Assembly (NCBI GenBank): GCA_022376925.1
Contig: JAIOJX010000003.1
Span: forward strand, 33,490,874-33,554,873
DNA from: Tragulus kanchil
Taxonomy: Eukaryota; Chordata; Mammalia; Artiodactyla; Tragulidae
Direction of reading: 5' to 3'
DNA length: 64,000 nucleotides
Positions 22,099 to 33,279 of this stretch are shown one piece after another. Within the stretch, counting starts at the first letter, position 1, and every line of letters starts with the position of its first letter. The notes beneath the pieces were generated by a model that was not told the origin of the DNA, did not search any database, and saw only the letters and a program-made list of their open reading frames with translations. A program made the position numbers and the translations under genes.

Positions 22099-22134
22099 AT
22101 TACCTGTGCGTCTTCAAGGAGACGCACAGGTAAT
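22099..22134. repeat. Perfect 15-bp inverted repeat (hairpin)
   Basis: Arms 'attacctgtgcgtct' and 'agacgcacaggtaat' are exact reverse complements separated by a six-base loop 'tcaagg'. No flanking element explains it and no T-run follows. A second copy is at 23193-23228 through D4. Confidence 0.9.
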
Positions 22135-22857
22135 ATCAACTCTCATATAGTTCCCTGCACCCAGTGAATGTCTAAAAGTATCTGTAGTACATGTTCCTTG
22201 AGTAGTTTAGTGTAGACAATGCTGAAGAACACTGAGAAAGGAGACAGCGCCATGGTGCATGCATATAAGGCAGACAGTCCTGAGACTGTCTTGACTAAAG
22301 TCAATGATAAGTACTGGAAAGCAGAGAAAGTAGGTAGGACAGAGCAAATGGATGAATCAAACTAATGTATGATCATGAATACCAAGCTAATGACTCTGGA
22401 CTGGAATCTTGGTTCTGAAAGGAGGGTGAGGGCACATAATGAGTAACATTTTAGGAAGATTTTAGCCGACCTTAGGGCAACTTGGTAGCCGAGTTACAAA
22501 AAGGTAGGAAGAAGGTCATATAGAAATATGGTTTGGGGGTTAAAGTATTCTAGTGCCCAAAACTGGCTTTAACTGAAATTTGGGGGTGATACACAGAAGA
22601 GAGACTAAGGTCACTATAGAAATATGGCTTGTAAAGTATTCAGTGCCCACGGCATCTACCTATGGGCTGGGTTAGGCAAGTAACTTGCTCCAGTTGGCTA
22701 CATTTATCATGTCGTTGGCATTCCATGGGTTTATGCATGTACACAGATTAGAGTAAGACTGGGCACATAAGTAGTGTTTGATAAATAGGAGCTACTAAAT
22801 AATTATTATTTTTATTAGACCTACCTAACAAGGACCTGGTTTTTCATTCATAAGTCT

Positions 22858-23027
22858 GGGTTTCCTTGTGACTCAGATTATAAAGAATCCACCCACAATG
22901 TGGGAGACCTGAGTTCAATTTCTGGGTTGGGAAGATCCCCTGGAGGAAGGCATGGCAACCCATTCTAGTATCCTTGCCTGGAGACTCCCTATGGACAGAG
23001 GAGCCTGGTGGGCTATAGTCCATGGGA
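22858..23027 (+). mobile_element. Bov-tA SINE (D4 second copy)
   Basis: Identical to the element at 21764-21933, including its flanking 'tcataagtct'. It shares the same insertion event, so it is a copy of the segment and not an independent insertion. Confidence 0.9.
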
Positions 23028-23192
23028 TCATAAGTCTAGGGGTCTGTGAAAGATTGTAATAAATGTAGTAGCTGCAACAGGTACAATTTTCTGACCACCA
23101 AGTCATTCACTGTCCTTGAAGGGGAGGTGCTATTAGCAAGAGAATCAGGATGAAGCAGAGGAGGTAAGAGAGACTGTAGCAATGAAACCTAC

Positions 23193-23228
23193 ATTACCTG
23201 TGCGTCTTCAAGGAGACGCACAGGTAAT
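23193..23228. repeat. Perfect 15-bp inverted repeat (D4 second copy)
   Basis: Same arms and loop as at 22099-22134, carried by the tandem duplication. Confidence 0.9.
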
Positions 23229-23783
23229 ATCAACTCTCATATAGTTCCCTGCACCCAGTGAATGTCTAAAAGTATCTGTAGTACATGTTCCTTGAGTAGT
23301 TTAGTGTAGACAATGCTGAAGAACACTGAGAAAGGAGACAGCGCCATGGTGCATGCATATAAGGCAGACAGTCCTGAGACTGTCTTGACTAAAGTCAATG
23401 ATAAGTACTGGAAAGCAGAGAAAGTAGGTAGGACAGAGCAAATGGATGAATCAAACTAATGTATGATCATGAATACCAAGCTAATGACTCTGGACTGGAA
23501 TCTTGGTTCTGAAAGGAGGGTGAGGGCACATAATGAGTAACATTTTAGGAAGATTTTAGCCGACCTTAGGGCAACTTGGTAGCCGAGTTACAAGAGGTAG
23601 GAAGAAAGGTCATGACCATGCTATCAAAAGAATTCTCTAGTGTGACAGGGATGTTAACACTTTGAGATAAAGTCCACAATCCTACCTCTTCATTACCTAA
23701 GTTAATTACTCAATTTCCATTATTTAACTTCATTCATTTTGAAACCACAGGATCAAGCTTGTATATGTTATTAGTTCCATCAT

Positions 23784-24003
23784 GATGATGTTACTCAGTT
23801 GCTTGTCATGTCCGACCCTTTGCTACCTCGTGGACTGTAGCCTGCTAGGCTCCTCTGTCCATTGGATTCTCCAGGTAAAAACACTGGAGTGGGTTCCCAT
23901 GCCCCCCTGGATCTACCCAACCCCAGAGAACTGAACCTGCATCTCTTGTGTCTCCTACATTAGCAGGCAGCTTCTCCACCACTAGAGCCACCTTGGAAGC
24001 TCC
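23784..24003 (-). mobile_element. Bov-tA SINE
   Basis: Reverse copy: 'cgtggactgtagcctgctag', 'gtgggttcccatgcccccct', 'gagccaccttggaagctcc' at the head. Confidence 0.88.
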
Positions 24004-24450
24004 TATTACCAGTTCCAAGTGCCTGTAATTTGACAAAGCTCTCTAAATTGTCTAGCCTTTTGACTTGATCAAAAGAATTAACTTTTTATATCAGAGGCAT
24101 GAAAAATTCCATATATATTTGAGAAGTTAAACCATTAAATAAGTAGTCAGCCTTGACCAAGAAAAGCATATGTTTCTTGCGTGTTAGAAAATCTAGAGGA
24201 AAAATCTGTCAAAAGCACCAAAAGGTTTTCATTTCTTTATGCATATGTTTGTTGACCTTGCAATCTAAATCACTTAAAAAGAAAGAGGAAAGGGTCTTTT
24301 TTAGATGTGTTTGTCTAAAAATTAACACCCAGAAAAGTGATGTTAAGTGATATTTTTATTTAATACAGATTAATAATATAGGTGTAAGTTTTAAGAATTG
24401 TTTCAAGTCATCAGTAGTTTAAAACTGTGCTGATAAAATGTCATTTCAAG
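24004..24450. other. Unassigned AT-rich sequence
   Basis: Nothing recognised; a 65-codon Lys-rich frame at 24153-24350 has no motif. Confidence 0.4.
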
Positions 24451-24717
24451 GGTTTCCCTGGTGGTCCAGTGGGTAAAGAGTATACTTTGCAGTGCAAGGG
24501 GCACTGGTTCGATCCCTGGCTTGGGAAGATCCCACTAGCCACGGAGCAGCTGGACCAGTATGTCCAATTACAACCCAGCACTCTGGAGTGCATGCACCCC
24601 GAGCTGGTTCTCTGCAATGAGAGAAGTCACTGTAATGAGAGGCCCACACATGCCAAAGAATAAAGATGGATGAAAACAAATGATGGCTTAGAGGCAAAAA
24701 AAAAAAAAAAAAAAAAT
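24451..24717 (+). mobile_element. SINE-X, short-tail type
   Basis: Head 'ttccctggtggtccagtggg', B box 'ggttcgatccctgg', body 'gtgcatgcaccccgagctgg', 'gatggatgaaaacaaatgat', then directly an A-run of about 20. It lacks the pyrimidine extension. Confidence 0.88.
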
Positions 24718-24984
24718 ACAAATTCAAATTTTCCATTCCACTTGGGTGTTTCTAAAGCATATGAAGTGTGCATGCTTTTCCGAGAATTCAAACTCACACA
24801 ATCTGTTCAGTTTGGGGCACAGACCAAAAACCTTGGAATTCGCACTCATTTCTCAACTCATCTCACAACCCACACCCAGTCCCTCAGCAGATGATGAGGA
24901 TTTCTACTTTCTGAATACATCCAAAATCCTGACACTTTTCACCACTTCCTCTGCCAACACCTGGTCTGAGTCACCCTCACTTCT

Positions 24985-25740
24985 CACCTAGATGGTCACA
25001 AAAGCCTTCCAACTGGTCTTCCTGTTTCCACTCTGTCCCCTTTTCATCAATTTTCAAAAGAACAGCTCGAGTGACTATGAACACCCTTGCCCTAGTCCCC
25101 CTAACTGCTCTGCATTCTTGATCTTTGGGCCAGTCAGACACACACATGACTGAGGGTGTTTAGGCTTGCCATTTCCTCCACCTGGGGGAACATTCTTTTC
25201 TAAGATGAGCAAAGAGTTGACTTCCTCCTCCTCCTTCAAGCATTTACTCAGATGTCAGCATCTTAGTGACCAACATGATAAAAATGAACACATGTGTGTG
25301 CTAAGTTGCTTCAGTCATGTCCAACTCTTTGCATCTGTATGGACTGTAGCCCTCCAGGTTTCTCTGTCCAAGGAATTCTCCAGGCAAGAATATTAGAGTG
25401 GGTTGCCAAGCCCTCCTTCAGGGGAACTTTCCAACCCAGGGATCAGAGCTGCATCTCCTGTGGCTCCTGCATTGCCGGCAGATTCTTTACCACTGAGTCA
25501 CCGGAGAAGCCCCAAAATGGACACATCCCCCCAACACTCCTTATCCCCCTTCTCTGCTTTTCTTTTCTCCGTTATAGTGTATAATTACATATACTTGCTT
25601 TATACTATATTCATTTATTTGTTTATTGTCTAGAATAAAGTTCCAAGTGGGTAGTGATTTTTATCTCTTTCATTCACTGCTCTATACTGGATATTTTAAG
25701 CATCCAATAAATACATTGAATCAATGCATTCATTAGCTTA
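24985..25740 (+). mobile_element. L2 LINE fragment, interrupted by Bov-tA
   Basis: 'ttccaactggtcttcctgtt', 'acctgggggaaca', 'cctccttcaagcatttactc' fit the L2 3' region. After the SINE, 'tctagaataaagttccaagt' and 'ttcactgctctatactggat' plus 'catccaataaat' give the usual L2 3' end. The right part recurs at about 26642-26869 through D5. Confidence 0.75.
25293..25513 (-). mobile_element. Bov-tA SINE inserted in L2
   Basis: 'tatggactgtagccctccag', 'ccaacccagggatcagagct', 'gagtcaccggagaagcccc'. 'aaaatgaacaca' before and 'aaaatggacaca' after form the target-site duplication. Its 5' half recurs at 26535-26641 after the D5 junction. Confidence 0.9.
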
Positions 25741-25854
25741 GTGAGTATTGACTGTATTATGACTGTTTTATCAATTGCTCACAAGGAGTGGATCAGGAAC
25801 AGCAGGGAAATATCAGGCCCTTTATATATCATTGACACTATTGAAAGCCAGGTA

Positions 25855-26085
25855 GAAAAATCCTGGCTTAGAGCATACACTTAACAATCAGATATGGGTA
25901 CAAACCCACCTCTACCATCTTCTGCCCATGTTATGGAGGAAATGTCACTTAAGCTCCCTATATCTGAGAGTTTTCATCTATAAAATGTATGTGAAGCCTC
26001 TTATATTACTGATAAGACTGAAGGCAAGATGCTTATATAGTGCTTAACACGGGATACGGCACATAATTAGTGATATATACCCACC
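25855..26085 (+). mobile_element. MIR SINE
   Basis: 'gggtacaaacccacctctac', 'aaatgtcacttaagctccct', 'gttttcatctataaaatgta', 'gtgcttaacacgggatacgg' follow the full MIR order. A D5 copy lies at about 26983-27213. Confidence 0.8.
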
Positions 26086-26263
26086 AGCAGCATCATTATA
26101 GCCATATGATCAGAATCACTAGAAAACAGGTAGATTAACCCCTTGGGATTCTTTATCCTTATTTGTGTACCTGACCCAGTCATCCCAAATCTATCTGAAC
26201 TGAATGTAAGATGCACTGAATTTCTTTCAATGTACACTTTAAAAGCAACTAGGAGGTTACTGG

Positions 26264-26448
26264 TGGGCTTCCCTGGTGGCTCCGATGCTAAAGAGTCTGC
26301 CTGCAATGTGGGAGACCTGGGTTTGATTCTTGGTTCAGGAAGATCCCCTGGAGAAGGGCATGGCAACCCACTCCAGTATTCTCGCCTGAAAAATTCCATG
26401 GACAGAGGAGCCAGGGGGGCTATCAGGGGTCCCAAAGGGTCAGACACT
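26264..26448 (+). mobile_element. Bov-tA SINE
   Basis: Head 'gggcttccctggtggctccg', body 'cccactccagtattctcgcc', 'tcccaaagggtcagacact'. The second copy (27392-27577) comes from D5. Overlapping frames up to 189 codons are SINE plus flank and not genes. Confidence 0.9.
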
Positions 26449-27391
26449 AACATTTTTAGGAGGCTAATGGAACTGTTCCGTATCTTGGTGGTTGTGGTGG
26501 ATATGCAGCCCTCCTTCAAGGATGGAATTGGGGGCCAAGCCCTCCTTCAGGGAACTTTCCAACCCAGGGATCAGAGCTGCATCTCCTGTGGCTCCTGCAT
26601 TGCCGGCAGATTCTTTACCACTGAGTCACCGGAGAAGCCCCAAAATGGACACATCCCCCCAACACTCCTTATCCCCCTTCTCTGCTTTTCTTTTCTCCGT
26701 TATAGTGTATAATTACATATACTTGCTTTATACTATATTCATTTATTTGTTTATTGTCTAGAATAAAGTTCCAAGTGGGTAGTGATTTTTATCTCTTTCA
26801 TTCACTGCTCTATACTGGATATTTTAAGCATCCAATAAATACATTGAATCAATGCATTCATTAGCTTAGTGAGTATTGACTGTATTATGACTGTTTTATC
26901 AATTGCTCACAAGGAGTGGATCAGGAACAGCAGGGAAATATCAGGCCCTTTATATATCATTGACACTATTGAAAGCCAGGTAGAAAAATCCTGGCTTAGA
27001 GCATACACTTAACAATCAGATATGGGTACAAACCCACCTCTACCATCTTCTGCCCATGTTATGGAGGAAATGTCACTTAAGCTCCCTATATCTGAGAGTT
27101 TTCATCTATAAAATGTATGTGAAGCCTCTTATATTACTGATAAGACTGAAGGCAAGATGCTTATATAGTGCTTAACACGGGATACGGCACATAATTAGTG
27201 ATATATACCCACCAGCAGCATCATTATAGCCATATGATCAGAATCACTAGAAAACAGGTAGATTAACCCCTTGGGATTCTTTATCCTTATTTGTGTACCT
27301 GACCCAGTCATCCCAAATCTATCTGAACTGAATGTAAGATGCACTGAATTTCTTTCAATGTACACTTTAAAAGCAACTAGGAGGTTACTGG

Positions 27392-27577
27392 TGGGCTTCC
27401 CTGGTGGCTCCGATGCTAAAGAGTCTGCCTGCAATGTGGGAGACCTGGGTTTGATTCTTGGTTCAGGAAGATCCCCTGGAGAAGGGCATGGCAACCCACT
27501 CCAGTATTCTCGCCTGAAAAATTCCATGGACAGAGGAGCCAGGGGGGCTATCAGGGGTCCCAAAGGGTCAGACACTA
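27392..27577 (+). mobile_element. Bov-tA SINE (D5 second copy)
   Basis: Matches 26264-26448 including flanks, hence a segment copy. Confidence 0.9.
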
Positions 27578-27636
27578 ACATTTTTAGGAGGCTAATGGAA
27601 CTGTTCCGTATCTTGGTGGTTGTGGTGGATATGCAG

Positions 27637-28120
27637 CTGTATGTGTTTGTTAGAGTTCACAGGACTCGATGATGAGACAGGCAAATCATACTTTATGAAA
27701 GTTATGACATTTCAAAACAATCAATGGGAGCATTAGTGCAAATGTGCAGGACCAATCATAGCAGTCAGAATTAATGACTTGTTTTTCCCCAACAAGGAGC
27801 AAAAATCGTGGGAAAAATCTAATGACATCAGAGGTAAGGAATTTGCCCCTCAAAGCACAGGGGACATGAAGTGACCATGCTTGCCTAATTCCAAGTAAAA
27901 ATACTTATTTCAAAATAAAAACAAAACACAGGATAGCACTGCAAAACAACGAACCGACTCTCATCTGTCCCTCTCTCTCTCTTATAGTAACACTAACAGG
28001 AAAGTGGCAGCTACAAGCCTCAATCCAAATACATGAAGCAGTCTTCTTAGAATACATATATAGTTTTATAGTTCCTCATGCCTTAGAAACAAATGCAAAT
28101 TAATCTAAAAACAGTTCAGG
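27637..28120. other. Unassigned sequence
   Basis: Nothing recognised in this stretch. Confidence 0.4.
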
Positions 28121-28352
28121 ATCTTCTCTGTCAGTCCAGTGCTTAAGAATCTGCCTTCCAATGCAAGGGATCTGGGTTCAGTTCTTGGTCAGGGTATACT
28201 AATAAGATGCCACAGGGTAGCTAAACCCATGCTCTGCAACTCTGGAGCTTATTGCCACAACTAGAGAAGCCAGCCCATAGCAGTGAAGAGTTCATAGGCC
28301 ACAACTAATACATGATGCAGCCATACAAATAAATATTTTTTAAAAATCTAAA
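28121..28352 (+). mobile_element. CHR SINE, nearly full length
   Basis: 'ttctctgtcagtccagtgct', 'gggatctgggttcagttctt', then CHR body units 'ccacaactagagaagccagc' and 'gccacaactaatacatgatg', with a 'caaataaata' tail. Confidence 0.8.
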
Positions 28353-28928
28353 AAACAGTTCTTAAACATAACATCACTCAGCAACTGTCGTGCTTACATG
28401 CCAAAGCAACATATCCACATGTTTATTATTCTTTCGATAAATTCACTAGTGACCCATACTTAAGAGAACACTTCTAGACTTTAATAACCTAGCCAGGCCT
28501 AATGAAATTTACATAAATATGTTATCAATGAGTAGAAAACCCATGGCTTTTTAAATATATGTTTATAATTCAAATGTTCCAATTTTCTCAAACATGAAGG
28601 CAGCTGTAATTTCTAAAGTGGTTACATATAATGCTATCAATAGGGAGGAGAGAAACCTAAGCCTTTATTTTTAAAAAGAGATTCTATGACAAGGTAAACT
28701 ATTTAATTTATTTATTATTAGTTTTCCCTAAATTTTTGGCCACACTGACTGGCTGCCAAATAAAGAACAAATTTAAAAAACAATTGAGAATTACTTGCTT
28801 AAATCTAATAACCAACTTTTATAGACAATTTTCCATTACTGTGTACTTAAAAGAAAGAAAAACCAACAATTGGTATTTTCTAATCCCCGTTTAAGGACTC
28901 AATCAAGATTGCTCAGAGAATTAGCTAG
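28353..28928. other. Unassigned AT-rich sequence
   Basis: Only a scrap at about 28730-28770 ('tttttggccacactgactgg') resembles a reverse CHR tail. Otherwise nothing is recognised. Confidence 0.4.
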
Positions 28929-29545
28929 ACATGTTAAATGAATACAGCAGAAAAAAGACCCATTTGAATTGAATTTGAACAGCTGTCTGTGGTGTCTAGA
29001 CCATAAATGATACTCTATTTCAAAAACAAAATGCTACATGGTTAAGTATTTCCAGGGCCTAAGATAGCAGCACAAAGTGAACTCATTTCTTTGTAGGCTG
29101 TTGGAGTTCCCCAGATATTTTTAAACACCTGTTTCAGAGAGATATTTTCTGTGTTTAAATGGTAAAGATTCAAATCAAGAAATCAGGTCACTATGACATG
29201 GAGTTGAATTCCTAAACTAATATGTATAGGAGGGTAATTGCCAAGGGTTGAAATTTCTTTTCTAGAGAAAGTAGTCCAAATGCAATACAATAAAAGGCAC
29301 GTAGAAGTTGGAGAGAGCTAATGGTTACAATTATGGAAAATATGCAGTTCATTTTTTTAACTATTTGTAAACACCCGATCAAGTACAATTTTTATATTTC
29401 AAACCACTGAGATTAATACAAAGCAGAGTAGTTCACGGATGATTCTGCTCCTTGTCATAAAGATTTCTTAGGTAAAGAGTAGCTCCACTGCCAGGGGCAT
29501 AAAAGTTTGTGGGCTAGCCAGAATCTGCTACAGTATTGTTTGCTG

Positions 29546-29818
29546 TTCAGTCGCTAAGTCATCTGTGACACTTGCTACCCCATGGACTGTAGCATGCCTT
29601 GCTTTCCTGTCACTACGTCCCAGAGTTTCCTCAAACTCAAGTTCATTGAGTCAGCCATGACATCCAACCATCTCATCCTCCGCCACCTTCTCCTCTTGCC
29701 TTCAATCTTTCCCAGCATCAGGATTTTTTCCAATGAGTCAGCTCTTTGCATGCAGTGGCCAAAATATTGGAGCTTCAGCTTCATCTTTGGCTCAGTACAC
29801 AGTATGGTCATGACTTAA
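29546..29818 (-). mobile_element. BovB (RTE) LINE 3' fragment with ORF C-terminus
   Basis: BovB encodes an endonuclease/reverse transcriptase; only the C-terminal tail is left. The reverse frame 29575-29811 reads 'LKLQYFGHCMQRADSLEK' and 'WLDVMADSMNLSLRKLW', typical of the BovB ORF end. It is 5'-truncated with no catalytic residues. A copy at 30696-30968 arises from D6. Confidence 0.92.
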
Positions 29819-30695
29819 AATAGCTTCAAAGCAGACGGGACCCTGTATATAGGGTCCTCAGAGCCCCTATGGGATCTATGCAGCATGGAACAGTCACCTA
29901 AGAGTTAAGTATTTCACACATTTATGACTCCACTAATTACAAAAGGCACGATGAGTTTGCAGGATGTACAAAGCAAATCACTACAGATAATTGAAGAGTT
30001 GGGTTGGAAAACAAGGCCTTTGGACAAAGTCAGAAAGAACCAGCTTTTTTCCTGTTTCCTCAGGGCAGGGAGTTTTGCACATGTAAAATGAATACAGCAG
30101 AAAAAAGACCCATTTGAATTGAATTTGAACAGCTGTCTGTGGTGTCTAGACCATAAATGATACTCTATTTCAAAAACAAAATGCTACATGGTTAAGTATT
30201 TCCAGGGCCTAAGATAGCAGCACAAAGTGAACTCATTTCTTTGTAGGCTGTTGGAGTTCCCCAGATATTTTTAAACACCTGTTTCAGAGAGATATTTTCT
30301 GTGTTTAAATGGTAAAGATTCAAATCAAGAAATCAGGTCACTATGACATGGAGTTGAATTCCTAAACTAATATGTATAGGAGGGTAATTGCCAAGGGTTG
30401 AAATTTCTTTTCTAGAGAAAGTAGTCCAAATGCAATACAATAAAAGGCACGTAGAAGTTGGAGAGAGCTAATGGTTACAATTATGGAAAATATGCAGTTC
30501 ATTTTTTTAACTATTTGTAAACACCCGATCAAGTACAATTTTTATATTTCAAACCACTGAGATTAATACAAAGCAGAGTAGTTCACGGATGATTCTGCTC
30601 CTTGTCATAAAGATTTCTTAGGTAAAGAGTAGCTCCACTGCCAGGGGCATAAAAGTTTGTGGGCTAGCCAGAATCTGCTACAGTATTGTTTGCTG

Positions 30696-30968
30696 TTCAG
30701 TCGCTAAGTCATCTGTGACACTTGCTACCCCATGGACTGTAGCATGCCTTGCTTTCCTGTCACTACGTCCCAGAGTTTCCTCAAACTCAAGTTCATTGAG
30801 TCAGCCATGACATCCAACCATCTCATCCTCCGCCACCTTCTCCTCTTGCCTTCAATCTTTCCCAGCATCAGGATTTTTTCCAATGAGTCAGCTCTTTGCA
30901 TGCAGTGGCCAAAATATTGGAGCTTCAGCTTCATCTTTGGCTCAGTACACAGTATGGTCATGACTTAA
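30696..30968 (-). mobile_element. BovB (RTE) LINE 3' fragment (D6 second copy)
   Basis: Identical frame and boundaries to 29546-29818; a segment copy, not an independent insertion. Confidence 0.92.
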
Positions 30969-31427
30969 AATAGCTTCAAAGCAGACGGGACCCTGTATAT
31001 AGGGTCCTCAGAGCCCCTATGGGATCTATGCAGCATGGAACAGTCACCTAAGAGTTAAGTATTTCACACATTTATGACTCCACTAATTACAAAAGGCACG
31101 ATGAGTTTGCAGGATGTACAAAGCAAATCACTACAGATAATTGAAGAGTTGGGTTGGAAAACAAGGCCTTTGGACAAAGTCAGAAAGAACCAGCTTTTTT
31201 CCTGTTTCCTCAGGGCAGGGAGTTTTGCATTCTGTTTTGCTAGCAGCCCTTGGAGCAGTGAGTACAATACACCAGGTGAGCTAATCCTTGGTAAAAACCT
31301 GCTAGTGAACCTAGGGGTAACAATAAGAAAAACAAGACGGCAGTCTCAAGTATGTGAAGGGTTGCTATTCCCAAAATGGTGACCAGCTGTCTCTTCCTCT
31401 ACCCTGAGGAAAAGCTAAGACAAACCT

Positions 31428-31928
31428 AGACAGTGTATTAAAAAGCAGAGACATCACTTTGCCAACAAAGATCCATATAGTCAAAGCTCTGAGTCTTCCA
31501 ACAGTCATGTACGAATGTAAAAGTTAGACCTTAAAGAGGGCTGAGCACCAAAGAATTGATGTTTTCAAACTGTAGTGCTGGAGAAGACTTTAGAGAATCT
31601 CTTAAACAGCAAGGAGATTAAACCAGTCGATCTTAAAGAAATCAACTCTGCATATTTATTGGAAGAACAGATCCTGAAGCTGAAAGCTCCAATATTTTGA
31701 CCATCTGATGCAGAGAGCTGACTCATTGGAAAAGACCCTGATTCTGGGAAAGACTGAAGGCAGGAGGAAAAGGGGACAACAGAGGATGAGGTGGTTGGAT
31801 GGCATCACTGACCCAATGGACACAAGTCTGAGCAAACTCCAGGAGATCCTGTAGGACAGCAAAGCCTGGAGGGTGGCAGTCCATGGGATGGCAAAGAGTC
31901 AGATATGACTAAGCAACACAACAACATC
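31428..31928 (+). mobile_element. BovB (RTE) LINE fragment
   Basis: Forward BovB 3' region: 'ttaaaaagcagagacatcac', 'gctctgagtcttccaacagt', 'aagaccctgattctgggaaa', 'gatgaggtggttggatggca', 'gcaaagagtcagatatgact'. The reading frame is broken by many stops. Confidence 0.92.
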
Positions 31929-32282
31929 AACCCAGCAGACAGAGCAAAGGGAGAAGGAAAAAGCCAGTCATGATAGGTTAAGATTCACCCACAGGGTGAC
32001 CGGCTTGTTCCAGTTCAGCCAGGACTTTCCCAGTTTTAACAATAAAAGTTCCATCGGGCAAGACATAAAATATCGCCTGTCCTATCAGTAAATGAAGAAC
32101 GCTGCAGCCATTGGTCATCACATCACAGCCACTCCGGTGGTGAGCCCTGAAGGAACTCAGGATGGAAACAAAGAATACCTGCCACCTAGCAGTCATCAGA
32201 CTGTAGTCACCCCAGATGGGCCAGCCTGAGAAATCTCAGGATGAGAAAACAAAGGATGCTACTAGCACCAAACTCCCAGCTG
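31929..32282. other. Unassigned sequence
   Basis: Nothing recognised. A 72-codon reverse frame at 31978-32196 has no known motif. Confidence 0.4.
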
Positions 32283-32353
32283 TTGAAAAGAATGGATAAC
32301 CAACAAGGTCCTACTGAATAGCACAGAGAACTATATTCAACATCCTGAGATAG

Positions 32354-32640
32354 GGGCTTCTCTGGTGGTCCAGTAGGTAAAGAGACCACCTTGAAGTGCA
32401 AGGGGCACCAGTTCATTCCCTGGCCCAGGAAGATCCCACATGCCGTGCAGCAGCTGGACCGGTGTGTCCAATTGCAAGCCAGTGCTCTGGCGTGCATGCA
32501 CCCAGAGCCAGTGCTCTGCAAGGGGAGAGGTCACTGTGATGGGAGGCCCACACAGGCCAAAGAACAAAAATGGATGAAAATGAATGAATAGAAAATCAAT
32601 GAAAAGAGGCCAAATTTTTTTTTTAAAATAGCAAAAAATA
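32354..32640 (+). mobile_element. SINE-X, short-tail type (first of three)
   Basis: 'ttctctggtggtccagtagg', 'ccagttcattccctggccca', 'cgtgcatgcacccagagcca', ending in 'atcaatgaaaagaggcc', a T-run and an A-rich tail. It is the most diverged member of the cluster, so probably the first to land. Confidence 0.88.
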
Positions 32641-33181
32641 AAAAACATCCTGGGGGTTCCCTGGTGGTCCAGTGGGTAAGGACACCGCCTTGCAGTGCAA
32701 GGGGCGCCAGTTCGATCCCTGGCCTGGGAAGATCCCACATGCCGCAGAGCAGCTGGACCGATGTGTCCAATTACCGAGCCAGAGCTCTGGAGCACATGCG
32801 CCCAGAGCTGGTGCTCTGCAACAACAGAGGCCACTGTGATGGGAGGTCCATACGGGCCAAAGAACCAAGATGGATGAAAATGAATGAATAGAAAATCAAT
32901 GAAAAGAGGCCAAATTTTTTTTTTAAAATAGCAAAAAATAAAAAACATCCTGGGGGTTCCCTGGTGGTCCAGTGGGTAAGGACACCGCCTTGCAGTGCAA
33001 GGGGCGCCAGTTCGATCCCTGGCCTGGGAAGATCCCACATGCCGCAGAGCAGCTGGACCGATGTGTCCAATTACCGAGCCAGAGCTCTGGAGCACATGCG
33101 CCCAGAGCTGGTGCTCTGCAACAACAGAGGCCACTGTGATGGGAGGTCCATACGGGCCAAAGAACCAAGATGGATGAAAAT
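32582..33181. repeat. Tandem duplication D7 (300-bp unit)
   Basis: Units 32582-32881 and 32882-33181 are identical as far as I can see. Each unit spans the tail of the short-type SINE-X plus the body of a following SINE-X, so the unit boundaries lie inside elements. Confidence 0.9.
32653..32940 (+). mobile_element. SINE-X (second of three, chimeric tail)
   Basis: The head and body match the third element exactly ('ggcgccagttcgatccctgg', 'gagcacatgcgcccagagct'). The tail is that of the first, short type ('atcaatgaaaagaggcc'). This is the expected product of the 300-bp tandem duplication. Confidence 0.88.
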
Positions 33182-33279
33182 AGACAAATGAAAGACCAAT
33201 AGAAGTAGCCCGCCTGCCCCCTCCCTCCCCACCCCACCCCCCCATAAATAAATAAATAAATAAACGTTTAAAAAAAAAA
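32953..33279 (+). mobile_element. SINE-X, long-tail type (third of three)
   Basis: Complete 3' end: 'gaccaatagaagtagcccgc', C-rich extension, AAAT repeat and A-run. The 302-codon reverse frame at 32337-33245 spans the whole cluster and is purely antisense SINE. Confidence 0.9.

Larger units (their letters stand above)
21482..23600. repeat. Tandem duplication D4 (unit about 1,094 bp)
   Basis: Copy 1 is 21482-22575 and copy 2 is 22576-23600. The last ~60 bp of copy 1 (about 22516-22575) is garbled and includes 'agaaatatggtttgggggtt', a distorted echo of 'agaaatatggcttgtaaag' found at the start of the unit. The two internal Bov-tA copies and hairpins match exactly. Confidence 0.9.
25406..27636. 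repeat. Tandem duplication D5 (unit about 1,129 bp)
   Basis: Copy 1 is 25406-26534 and copy 2 is 26535-27636. Copy 2 begins inside the Bov-tA at 'ccaagccctccttcag'. Just before the junction lies a partial repeat of it, 'ccctccttcaaggatgg' plus 'aattggggg' (about 26507-26534), which is absent from the end of copy 2. Confidence 0.9.
28929..31228. repeat. Tandem duplication D6 (unit about 1,150 bp)
   Basis: Copy 1 is 28929-30078 and copy 2 is 30079-31228. The copies are nearly identical and carry a duplicated BovB fragment. The junction is clean, 'gagttttgcac' joined to 'atgtaaaatgaatac', with a small change of 'gttaaat' to 'gtaaaat'. Confidence 0.92.

Noticed and set aside
26143..26712. A 189-codon forward frame
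   Set aside because: It fuses MIR flank, Bov-tA and the D5 junction; it exists only because of the duplication.
32337..33245. A 302-codon reverse open frame, the longest in the window
   Set aside because: It is antisense to three SINE-X copies, and its internal repetition comes from the 300-bp tandem unit. The same peptide text appears antisense to SINE-X elsewhere.
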